Origin: an uncultured Prevotellaceae bacterium
GTDB lineage: Bacteria > Bacteroidota > Bacteroidia > Bacteroidales > Bacteroidaceae
Direction of reading: 5' to 3'
Length of the DNA stretch: 8,327 nucleotides
Assembly: GCA_947306605.1 (NCBI GenBank)
Contig: CAMZHB010000059.1
Coordinates: forward strand, 1-8,327
Below the pieces are notes generated by a model, which saw only the letters and a program-made list of their open reading frames with translations, did not search any database and was not told the origin of the DNA. Made by a program: the position numbers and the translations under genes. Shown here in pieces: positions 1-6,900 of the stretch. Numbering within the stretch: position 1 is the first letter of the stretch; each line of letters begins with the position of its first letter.

Positions 1-137
1 TCGATGGCGAAGGTTATGTGAAGACCGAGCCCGGCCATCTGACACTAGTTCCGTATTACATCTGGGACCACCGCGGAAACAAGCAGATGAAGGTCTGGTT
101 CCCGCAGGGTACGAAAGAAATTGAAGCAACCAAATAA
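1..137 (+). CDS. GH127/DUF1680-type glycoside hydrolase, C-terminal end (partial)
   Basis: Only the last 44 complete codons are present (first full codon at 3, stop TAA at 135-137); the rest lies upstream of the window. The readable end contains LTLVPYYIWDHRG followed by QMKVWFP. This matches the usual C-terminal pattern of GH127/DUF1680 proteins, which end in a strand of the type 'PYY-W-NRG--M-VW-P' followed by a short variable tail. Characterised members of that family are beta-L-arabinofuranosidases that remove arabinose from plant glycans or glycoproteins. The substrate cannot be told from this fragment because the catalytic region is missing. The ROK gene begins 7 bp after the stop, so the two are probably co-transcribed. 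The family call comes from a short motif and is moderately confident. Confidence 0.6.
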   Translation, partial: DGEGYVKTEPGHLTLVPYYIWDHRGNKQMKVWFPQGTKEIEATK

Positions 138-144
138 AAAAGTT

Positions 145-1245
145 ATGATGGACTATAGCAATGACCCCCGCACCGTGCTCACCCTCGATGCCGGTGGTAC
201 CAACTTCGTTTTCTCCGCCATCCGTGGTAACCGCGAGGTGGTGGAGCCCGTCCGCATGGACAGCGGCGCCCACAATCTGGATGTCTGCCTGAAGACCATG
301 GAAGAGGGTTTCAGTGCCGTGCTCGGGCAGCTGGAACAACCGCCCGTGGCCATCAGTTTCGCGTTCCCCGGTCCGGCCGACTATAAGAACGGCGTCATCG
401 GCGACCTGCCCAACTTGCCCGCCTTCCGCGGCGGCGTGCCCCTGAAAGGCTATTTGGAGGAACGCTTCGGCATACCCGTTTACATCAACAACGACGGCAA
501 CCTCTATGCCTACGGCGAAGCCCTGGCCGGCACATTGCCCTGGCTCAACGCCCGTCTGGCCGACGCCGGCAATCCGCGTCGTTTCCGTAATCTCATCGGT
601 GTCACCTTGGGTACCGGTTTCGGCGGCGGCGTGGTCATCAACGGTGAACTGCTTACCGGCGACAACGGTTGCGGCGGTGACGTGTGGGTATTCCGCGACC
701 GCTATTACCCCGAAATGATCGCCGAGGAATCCGTCTCCATCCATGCCGTCAAGCGTATGTACGGCGAACTGTCGGGCAGCGATGAAGACCTGTCGCCCAA
801 AGACATCTGCGACATTGCCGCCGGCCGCCGCGAAGGCAACCGCGACGCCGCCGTGGAGACCTGGCGTCGCTTCGGCCACGGGCTCGGCAATGCCCTCTGC
901 TTCGCCCTCACCCTCATCGACGGCGTGGTGGCCATCGGCGGCGGACTTTCCGGAGCAGCCCCCTTCTTCGTGCCCGCCATGCTTGAGGAAATGCGCGGCG
1001 AAATGCAGCGCTTCGGCCAGAGCAACGTGCCGCGACTGCAGATGAGCGTGTACAACATGAACGACGCCGCTGAACTGGCAGCCCTCCTCAAGTCGGAAGA
1101 CGGCAGCGTGGCCGTGCCCGGCAGCGGGCGCCAGGTGCCCTACGTCTGCACCATGAAGACGGGCGTCATGGTCTCGCCGCTCAGTACCAGCCTCGCCATC
1201 AATCTCGGCGCCTACAACTTCGCACTGAATGAATTGGACCGTTAG
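145..1245 (+). CDS. ROK-family sugar kinase/regulator-like protein
   Basis: A 366-residue protein of the ROK (repressor, ORF, kinase) family in the ASKHA ATPase fold, expected to be cytoplasmic and to phosphorylate a sugar. From the ATG start, the N-terminal phosphate-binding motif DAGGTN is at about residues 15-20. An NND motif with the likely catalytic Asp (about D117) lies before GNLYAYGEAL. The second phosphate loop LGTGFGGGVV is at about 155-164, and the adenosine-side motif IGGGLSGA at about 264-271. The cysteine-rich zinc motif of classical ROK proteins (CxCGxxGCxE) is absent; the matching place reads NGCGGDVWVFRDRYYPE. There is no N-terminal helix-turn-helix, so a kinase is likelier than a repressor. 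An upstream TTG at 121 would extend the frame by 8 codons, but it overlaps the preceding gene; ATG 145 leaves a 7-bp gap and is preferred. The substrate is unknown; the GH127 neighbour suggests a released monosaccharide. Confidence 0.85.
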   Translation: MMDYSNDPRTVLTLDAGGTNFVFSAIRGNREVVEPVRMDSGAHNLDVCLKTMEEGFSAVLGQLEQPPVAISFAFPGPADYKNGVIGDLPNLPAFRGGVPLKGYLEERFGIPVYINNDGNLYAYGEALAGTLPWLNARLADAGNPRRFRNLIGVTLGTGFGGGVVINGELLTGDNGCGGDVWVFRDRYYPEMIAEESVSIHAVKRMYGELSGSDEDLSPKDICDIAAGRREGNRDAAVETWRRFGHGLGNALCFALTLIDGVVAIGGGLSGAAPFFVPAMLEEMRGEMQRFGQSNVPRLQMSVYNMNDAAELAALLKSEDGSVAVPGSGRQVPYVCTMKTGVMVSPLSTSLAINLGAYNFALNELDR

Positions 1246-1319
1246 ACATATCGGTCCCTTCCATACAAATCCGGAGTAAAAGGTAGATTCCGGCGTTCAA
1301 AAGTGGGACTTCGGGCCGC

Positions 1320-1355
1320 AGAAACGGCGTTTCAAAATTTTGAAACGCCGTTTCT
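1320..1355. repeat. Perfect 36-bp palindrome, possible terminator of the ROK operon
   Basis: The two 18-base halves are exact reverse complements with no spacer, centred on CAAAATTTTG. As RNA this would fold into a stem of about 16 bp closed by a few A/U, followed by UAUUUUG, so it could end transcription from the ROK operon. Each arm (GAAACGGCGTTTC and GAAACGCCGTTTC) is itself a small hairpin, GAAAC/GTTTC around three bases. The element can therefore be read as two facing copies of a 13-bp unit. The U-tract is broken by an A, so termination is less certain than for the hairpin at 1429. Confidence 0.75.
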
Positions 1356-1428
1356 ATTTTGCTATATTGAGGCCGGTAAAAATCAATCACTTACAAAACA
1401 CCTATATTTGTGGTGAAATTTTTGACAC

Positions 1429-1459
1429 AGGGGCGCAAATTATTGCGCCCCTACTTTTT
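1429..1459 (+). terminator. Intrinsic terminator hairpin with T-tract
   Basis: A 10-bp perfect stem, AGGGGCGCAA paired with TTGCGCCCCT (1429-1438 with 1443-1452), has a 4-nt loop ATTA. It is followed by AC and five T (1455-1459), the form of a rho-independent terminator. It would stop any read-through from the ROK operon before the zinc-ribbon promoter. The GGGGCG/CGCCCC palindrome could also be a copy of a dispersed intergenic repeat, which cannot be tested here. Confidence 0.7.
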
Positions 1460-1469
1460 CATTGTTAAT

Positions 1470-1501
1470 TTTTCGTTATTCGTTGAATCTTCTTATCTTT
1501 G
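1470..1501 (+). promoter_or_regulatory. Probable Bacteroidota-type promoter for the zinc-ribbon cassette
   Basis: TATCTTTG at 1494-1501 matches the Bacteroidota -7 consensus TAnnTTTG exactly. A T-rich TTTTCG at about 1470-1475 lies at roughly the right distance for the -33 TTTG element but matches poorly. Transcription would start around 1507 and leave a leader of about 48 nt before the ATG at 1555. It sits directly after the terminator at 1429-1459, consistent with an independent transcription unit. Confidence 0.55.
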
Positions 1502-1554
1502 CATTGAGAATTGGTATTAGAATATAATTATGTTATCCCCAATAATAAAAGATT

Positions 1555-2322
1555 ATGGCATTGATAAAATGTGAAGGATGTGGGCACATGATTTCTGATA
1601 AAGCAAAGAAGTGTCCAAAGTGTGGGCGTCCGACAACTATCGAACCAAACGCAAATTCGAAAAACGACAGTAAAAAAAACGAAGGAACTAAGAAACGGAA
1701 TCCGCTGTGGCTTGCTCTTGCTGCCGTTGCATTGATTTTGGCGTGCGGAGGTTATTTGTTATTTTCAAACTATCATACTGATAAAAATGAGGATGAAGGT
1801 AATAACGCGGATAATTCAGTCTCAGTGATGACTGATAGCATAGTTAGTGAGGATGATGTGGTCACTGATACTGTTGTTGTTGATACTGCTGCGGCTGTTA
1901 TTGAATCATCAGAATATAGCGATGAATACATGGATGATGATGAGGGAATGATTGATAACAATGATTATGTAGAAGATGTAGATAATAAATCAACAGAAAA
2001 GAATCAACAAAAAAGTGATGAAGTCCATACCATTACTGAGATTATGCCAAAATTTCAAGGTAATGTAATGGATTGGGTGTCCCGAAATATTAGATATCCT
2101 GAAGAAGCTGCAGAAAAGAATATACAAGGAAGGGTTGTTGTTAAGTTTATAATAGACGAAGATGGGTGTATATCACAACCGCAAATAGCCAGAAGCGTCC
2201 ATCCATTACTTGATGCAGAGGCAATGAGGCTTGTGAGAACAATGCCAAGATGGACTCCTGGATATAATAAAGGTAATCCCTGCAAAGTTGAATACACACT
2301 TCCAGTTGATTTTAAAATATAA
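1555..2322 (+). CDS. Zinc-ribbon, single-TM protein with TonB C-terminal domain
   Basis: A 255-residue membrane protein. Residues 1-26 form a zinc ribbon with two CxxC knuckles (C6/C9 and C20/C23). A charged stretch (about 31-48) leads to one hydrophobic segment (about 50-70). A long Asp/Glu/Ser-rich low-complexity linker follows (about 75-155). Residues about 160-255 are a TonB C-terminal domain, with the usual pattern YPEEA, GRVVVKFIID-DG, a PLLDAEA helix and MPRWTPG. The topology is probably N-in, with the zinc ribbon in the cytoplasm and the TonB domain in the periplasm. The acidic linker takes the place of the Pro-rich span of classical TonB. No exbB/exbD gene is nearby, and the TM segment lacks the histidine of the classical TonB SHLS motif, so energy transduction to an outer-membrane receptor is not assured. 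ATG 1555 fits the promoter at 1494. The gene is A+T-rich relative to its flanks. It is followed 12 bp later by a related zinc-ribbon gene. Confidence 0.85.
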   Translation: MALIKCEGCGHMISDKAKKCPKCGRPTTIEPNANSKNDSKKNEGTKKRNPLWLALAAVALILACGGYLLFSNYHTDKNEDEGNNADNSVSVMTDSIVSEDDVVTDTVVVDTAAAVIESSEYSDEYMDDDEGMIDNNDYVEDVDNKSTEKNQQKSDEVHTITEIMPKFQGNVMDWVSRNIRYPEEAAEKNIQGRVVVKFIIDEDGCISQPQIARSVHPLLDAEAMRLVRTMPRWTPGYNKGNPCKVEYTLPVDFKI

Positions 2323-2334
2323 TGAAGAAATAAT

Positions 2335-2799
2335 ATGGCTCTATTAAAATGTACAGAATGTGGACATGAGGTTTCTGATAGAGCCTCTGCTTGTCCTAAC
2401 TGTGGTTGTCCAATCTCACGGGATGAGAAAAAAGTCTGTGTGGAATGTGGAACACAAATACCTGATAACTTTACGGAATGCCCTAATTGTGGTTGTCCAA
2501 TTGAAGAAGTTGGAGCAGTTCAAGAAAGAGTATCTGAAAAAAAACCGAGGAAGAAAAAAGGTTGGATTTGGTTTTTGGCAGTTATGTTGCTATGTCTCAT
2601 CGGTGGCGGAACTTATTTCGTATTTAACAAAACGAATATATTGGGGAACGAAGGCTATACGTTGAATAGTGATGTGATGAAAAATGTCAAGGGAAAGTTT
2701 GCTATTATGCTCTATAATGACAATATGGGAGAGTTTTATCATCCCAGTGGAGGCAGAATATGTAGCTTTACTCTACTAGATGGTATTGAAATTATCTAA
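2335..2799 (+). CDS. Double zinc-ribbon membrane protein, N-terminal part (frameshifted gene)
   Basis: This frame encodes 154 residues. Two zinc ribbons come first: C6/C9/C20/C23 and C35/C38/C49/C52, the second with CPNCGCP. A Lys/Arg-rich stretch (about 69-76) and one TM segment (about 77-97, WIWFLAVMLLCLIGGGTYFVF region) follow. The frame then enters an extracytoplasmic module with YNDNMGEF and GGRIC before stopping at 2797-2799. The N-terminus closely resembles that of the upstream gene (MAL-KC-xCGH-xSD-A--CPxCG), pointing to a shared origin or function. The module is cut in mid-repeat, and its continuation is found in the +1 frame starting around 2783. This is therefore best read as the 5' part of a single gene spanning 2335-3766 that carries a 1-nt insertion, perhaps in AAA at 2789-2791. 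The 12-bp gap to the previous gene implies one operon. The function is unknown. Confidence 0.75.
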   Translation: MALLKCTECGHEVSDRASACPNCGCPISRDEKKVCVECGTQIPDNFTECPNCGCPIEEVGAVQERVSEKKPRKKKGWIWFLAVMLLCLIGGGTYFVFNKTNILGNEGYTLNSDVMKNVKGKFAIMLYNDNMGEFYHPSGGRICSFTLLDGIEII

Positions 2800-3766
2800 A
2801 TCACTTTTCATTCTTGGAAAAACAACGGATAGATTATATCTTTCTTACCAGCGTCTATTTACGAATTATTCAGATTATCTTAGCTATAATTCCAATTATA
2901 ATCCGAATAAAGAATTGGGAGTTGCTGTAGAAAGCAGAGAAGTGAATGATGGTATTTGTTATACTGTTTCTCTTGATGAAAAACAAATAGAGGTCCATGG
3001 TATTTCTTCCCATAAAATGGCGTCAATGCCTAACGTTGCTTATACACTGCTTTACTATAATGATGAATATGGAACATTATTTGACACAAAAGGAAAAAGG
3101 ATTTGTGGCGCAGTGAAAGGGGTAACATTGGTTGGTGATTTGTGTGTAAAATTTTCGAAACCTATTTCTATGTATGGAATTACCACAAAGGAAATAGTGA
3201 TATTGGGCGATAACTTATATACATCAAGCAATGATCTAATAGATGATAGATATAAGAGAAATGATGAAGCTAGTAAAAGTAAGGCATATGTTAAAAGGAC
3301 AGAAGAAAACGATGCCACCATCTATTCTTTTACAAAACTGTCTTCCAATAATACAGCAGATGATACTCAATCGTCAGACTCACAATTACAAAACAGTAAA
3401 TCAAATTGGGATATTTCGTCAATTGAGGAATTACAAAGAAAGATTGAAGGTACAGTGTGGACATGTAGACCAACAGGTAAAATGTGGTATCGTTTGGTCT
3501 TTTCTTCATCAATGATGACACTATATTACGCAGAGCCACAACATGGTCGATGGTTGGGTGGAGCAGAAGATGACAAATGGAGATATAAAGTTATCAAATC
3601 ATATACATCGGATACGGGAGAGAAATGTTTTTCCATACAGTTTAAAAAACCTGACGGGGATATGTCTTTTGGCGCACTCTTCTTCTTAAATGGCGGTGAT
3701 GTCGAGTTCAGTTGGTTAAGAGAATACGGAGGAAGGGCGGAATGTAAGGACTTCAATTGGGAATAA
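2780..3766 (+). CDS. Periplasmic C-terminal part of the frameshifted zinc-ribbon protein
   Basis: This frame encodes 328 residues with no signal peptide, zinc ribbon or TM segment of its own. Its first 34 residues complete the repeat that the previous frame leaves unfinished. Residues about 85-154 hold a second, intact copy (LLYYNDEYGTLF, GKRIC, then FSK, TTKE, LYTSSND). A Ser/Asn/Asp-rich linker (about 183-207) leads to a C-terminal domain (about 210-328) with GTVWTCRPTGKMWYRLVF, a row of short strands, and a CKDFNWE end. That pattern suggests a small beta-barrel or lipocalin-like fold, though this is only an impression. The ATG at 2780 overlaps the previous frame by 20 bp, but I judge it an artefact of the frameshift: the product would lack any targeting signal. 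If the frame is restored, the whole protein is about 476 residues, anchored in the membrane with this part outside the cytoplasm. A terminator follows 5 bp after the stop. Confidence 0.7.
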   Translation: MVLKLSKSLFILGKTTDRLYLSYQRLFTNYSDYLSYNSNYNPNKELGVAVESREVNDGICYTVSLDEKQIEVHGISSHKMASMPNVAYTLLYYNDEYGTLFDTKGKRICGAVKGVTLVGDLCVKFSKPISMYGITTKEIVILGDNLYTSSNDLIDDRYKRNDEASKSKAYVKRTEENDATIYSFTKLSSNNTADDTQSSDSQLQNSKSNWDISSIEELQRKIEGTVWTCRPTGKMWYRLVFSSSMMTLYYAEPQHGRWLGGAEDDKWRYKVIKSYTSDTGEKCFSIQFKKPDGDMSFGALFFLNGGDVEFSWLREYGGRAECKDFNWE

Positions 3767-3771
3767 CATAT

Positions 3772-3803
3772 AAGGTGTGCCAGATGGCACACCTTTATTT
3801 TTT
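3772..3803 (+). terminator. Intrinsic terminator of the zinc-ribbon operon
   Basis: A 10-bp perfect stem AAGGTGTGCC/GGCACACCTT (3772-3781 with 3786-3795) has an AGAT loop. The run TATTTTTT follows directly, giving a classical rho-independent terminator just after the stop codon at 3764-3766. Read from the other strand the hairpin has no T-tract, so it should not efficiently stop the converging CotH transcript. Confidence 0.85.
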
Positions 3804-3911
3804 AATAATTACATTCTAATAGACTCTATAATCCGATATTATGTTTAGGGCATAATGTGTCATGGAGGTAGTATGCCGATTCTTATAATACAAAATGGTA
3901 CTTTTGGGGCG
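3804..3911. other. A+T-rich spacer between convergent genes
   Basis: This spacer separates the zinc-ribbon operon terminator from the 3' end of the CotH gene on the opposite strand. Only a weak 6-bp inverted repeat (ATTATG at 3838-3843, CATAAT at 3851-3856) is visible. No clear terminator for the minus-strand gene is present. The change back to G+C-rich DNA falls near 3905. Confidence 0.5.
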
Positions 3912-6900
3912 TCATTTCACAACCACTTTGCGTGTGGTGACGGTGCCGTCCTCGTGGGTCATCTTGACGATATTCACGCCGCGTTGGGGCGTGGTAAGGC
4001 GTATGCCGTTGACGGCGTAGTATTCGGTACGGACGACGCGTCCGTGGTCCACTTGTGCTTGGGCGATGCCTTCGAGGCTGGCCGGGTCAAAGTTGACGTC
4101 AAGGCCGTAGAGCCATGTGGCGTAGGTGGTGAGTTGGTTGGCGGCGGCGGGGGTGGGGCGCGTCATATGGAATACGCGTTTGCCTCCGTCGGGGTAGCGT
4201 CCCACGCTTTCTTCACCGGTGTGACGGACATAGCGCAGGGTGTCGCTCCATGTGCGGTCGGCGGCGGTAAGGATGACGCATTGTCCGTCGGTGTTGCCAA
4301 GTTTGAATTCGGTGTGAAGCTGCCGGAGGGGGTCGAGTTTGTCGGCCCAGACGATGAGGTGGCCGTAGGGCGGGATGACGGTGGCACCGGTGTTGAGCGG
4401 TTGTATCTGGTGCTTCTGGGGATTGCTCGGGTCGTCGGAGAGGTACATGCCGGTGATGTCGATGGAATCGGCGGTGGTGTTGTAGAGTTCAATCCAGTCG
4501 TTGCGTTTGTAATAGTCGTTGGCAAAGATGGTGTTGGCTGCGCTCACTTCGTTGATGACGACGGGCGTGGCGCCGGCGTAGTTGAGGTATTTCGGTTCGA
4601 TGGGCTCGAAGACGGCAGTGAGTGTCTGGTCTTCGTCGGTGGTGAGGGTGATGGTGCGCTCGGTGGAAACGATGGTGCCCATTGTTTTCTTTACGGTCAG
4701 TTCGGCGTCCCAGTAGATGTCGGTGGAGGCGAGTTTGTTGTTGTGCACTTCGACGGCGATGTAGTTCTTGCCGGGGTGGAAGAGGTCTTTGTTGAGGTCA
4801 AGGGAGCCGCTGTCGGGATTACTTTCGGCGTAGGTGGTGGCGAAGGTGTCGTAATTGGGATGTCCGTCAGGCATGAGGTAACGTGCCGCTTCCGTGCCGT
4901 TGATGTATACCACGAAACCGTCGTCGGCGACGTAGTTGAGGCGGATGGCGATGACATCAGAGAGATCGTCCAGTTCTATGGTCTTCTGGAAATAGTAGCA
5001 GGGCAGGTTGGCCTCGGTGGTGGTGGCGATGTCGCTCTTTCCATAACCGATGGGCGTGGTTCCTTGCTTCCATCCGTCAGGGTCTATGTCGGTCCAAATA
5101 ACCATGTCAAGACTCCCTTGGTCCCAGTAGTTCCAAGTGTCGCCCTTGCGGATGAGCGGTTCAGTGGCGTTGGTCTGCCATCCCGCGAAGTTGGAGCCGG
5201 CCGGTGCCGAGGCTTCGATGTCCACGGGGGCGAAGAGAGTGCCGTCGAAGCGATTGAGGGGAACGTTGAGGCGGTTTACCCGCAGTTGGGCTTCTGGAAT
5301 GTTGGCTCCGAGGGTAACCTTCATGCCCTGTCCGAGCCCCATGGTGTTGCGCAGGGCCTGGATGTGCTGTTCGCGCCGGCTCTCGTTGGTCATGTTGGGC
5401 ACGAGTTCGTTGTACGATGTCCACGGTTGTTTGTTCTCCATGGCAAGTGCGGGTTCGAAGAGATTGGCCAGACTGTCACCGATGGCTTTGGAGCGTTCCG
5501 CGGTGAACACACTGCCGTGCATGAGGCAATAGGCGTCGATGAACTGCCGCTTGAAGTCGCTGTTCTTCGTCATGTTCTTGAACGTGCGGATGTAGTCGTT
5601 GGCGTTGCTGCCCATGAGGGTGGAGAGCCCTTGGGCATTCTTGAATCCCCAGTCCACGTCGAAGAGGACGATGTGGAATTTGCCTCCGTCGCGGTTGCGG
5701 AAGCCTTTCAGATTGTTGTTGTTGCAGATCCAGTCGGATGAGCCGATGTAGGTAAGGGCGGCCGCGTGGTTGATGTATTCGTCCATGTCCACCATGTCGC
5801 GCAGGGTGGGATAGGTGGTCTCGGCATTGGCGGCCAGCGACACCCATTCCTGGTAGGCCATGTTGTCACCGGCTTTTTGGAAGTATCCGTTGGAATATTC
5901 GAAAGCGTCCACGTTGTCCTTGTCGTAGCCGTAGTTGGCCGTGGCGAAGTATTTGTTGCTCGGGTCGCGCAGGTTGAGCAAGCCGATGTACTCGCCGTTG
6001 AAGAACACGTGGACAGGTTGCAGGGCCTGACAGTCCACGTAAATGCCGCTTGTCGACAACGTTTGCTGAATGATGGCGTCCTTAATGCGTCCGTGGGCTT
6101 TCGAGTCGTTGTCGTTGCCACCGTTGCGGATGAGCAGTTCCTTGTATTTGTTGTACGGTTTCTTATGGAAGAAAGGATAGTCGAACGATTTCTTTCCTTC
6201 GAAGATGGTTTTGGCTTTCAGTCGGAAAGAACTCGGGGCGTAGAGGCGGCTCCACCCGCCGATGATGCCGAACTCGGCCTCCTGGTTGATGACCATCTGT
6301 CCGTCGGGGGTGATGTATTCCACGTTGACCGGTCGCACCCAGTCCATGTTCAAGTTGTTGCGCACGGAGTTGTTGCCGTGGCCTGTCACGCCGTTCACGC
6401 CTTGGCAATAGACGCCGATGGAGTCGCCGTAGAGGTTGTCGTGGGCCGTGTTGACGGAAAGCACGGGCAGGTAGTAGTCCTTGTCGCGCAGGATGTAGCT
6501 GCGGGTAACCACCTCGCTGGGAAGGTAACCTTTCTGGAACAAGCGCAGGCGGAGCGGGGTGGTGGTTTCTATGTTGAACACACCGTCGGTACTTTCACTG
6601 CTTGTCTTTGACGGTGTGGAGCCGTCGGTGGTGTAGCGCAGGGTAGCGCCTTCGGGAATGGTTACATTTACAGTGAAGGGTGACGTGAAGAGCCGCGAGT
6701 CGGTGTCGACCAGAGGTGCGTCGAGACGTTTGTCGGTAAAGTCGCTACCGTTGTTTGAAGCACCGGGCGTGGGCTCACCCGTCATTTCCCATTTGCCGGT
6801 GCCGTCGGTCTGCCGGGCGTAGGAACAGCGCATGACGGCGGCGGGATAGTCCTGTGTGATGAAGGGTTTGCCATCGTAGTCGGAAACATAGATGGTGCCG

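Larger units (their letters stand above)
1246..1554. other. Intergenic region with two palindromes and a promoter
   Basis: This 309-bp stretch holds no convincing gene. In order it contains an unremarkable spacer (1246-1319), a perfect palindrome (1320-1355), an A+T-rich segment with a second TAnnTTTG-like box (TATATTTG, 1403-1410) that lacks a recognisable upstream element, a hairpin with T-tract (1429-1459), and the probable promoter and leader of the zinc-ribbon cassette (about 1470-1554). Base composition shifts from G+C-rich to A+T-rich inside this region. Confidence 0.7.

Noticed and set aside
121..144. TTG at 121 as the ROK start
   Set aside because: It overlaps the GH127 stop region and adds eight non-conserved residues; ATG at 145 is close to the conserved first strand and leaves a normal operon gap.
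705..1091. 128-codon minus-strand frame inside the ROK gene
   Set aside because: Low-complexity Ser/Arg/Pro translation opposite a gene with intact family motifs.
1403..1410. TATATTTG as a second promoter -7 box
   Set aside because: No TTTG-like element at the expected distance upstream, and a terminator hairpin follows within 20 bp, so no sensible transcript would result.
1243..1413. Read-through of the ROK TAG into the open frame that follows
   Set aside because: The extension crosses the palindrome and has no family-like sequence; an open run of this length can occur by chance.
3838..3856. ATTATG/CATAAT inverted repeat as a terminator for the CotH gene
   Set aside because: The stem is only 6 bp, A+T-rich, and lacks a T-tract on the minus strand.
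3855..5741. 628-codon open frame on the + strand opposite the CotH gene
   Set aside because: It is antisense to a gene with clear domains, is dominated by Val/Gly/Asp with no recognisable motif, and is the expected shadow of G+C-rich coding DNA with few TTA/CTA/TCA codons.
5766..6611. 281-codon open frame on the + strand, and a similar one at 6969-7445
   Set aside because: Same pattern: Val-rich antisense shadow of the CotH coding strand.
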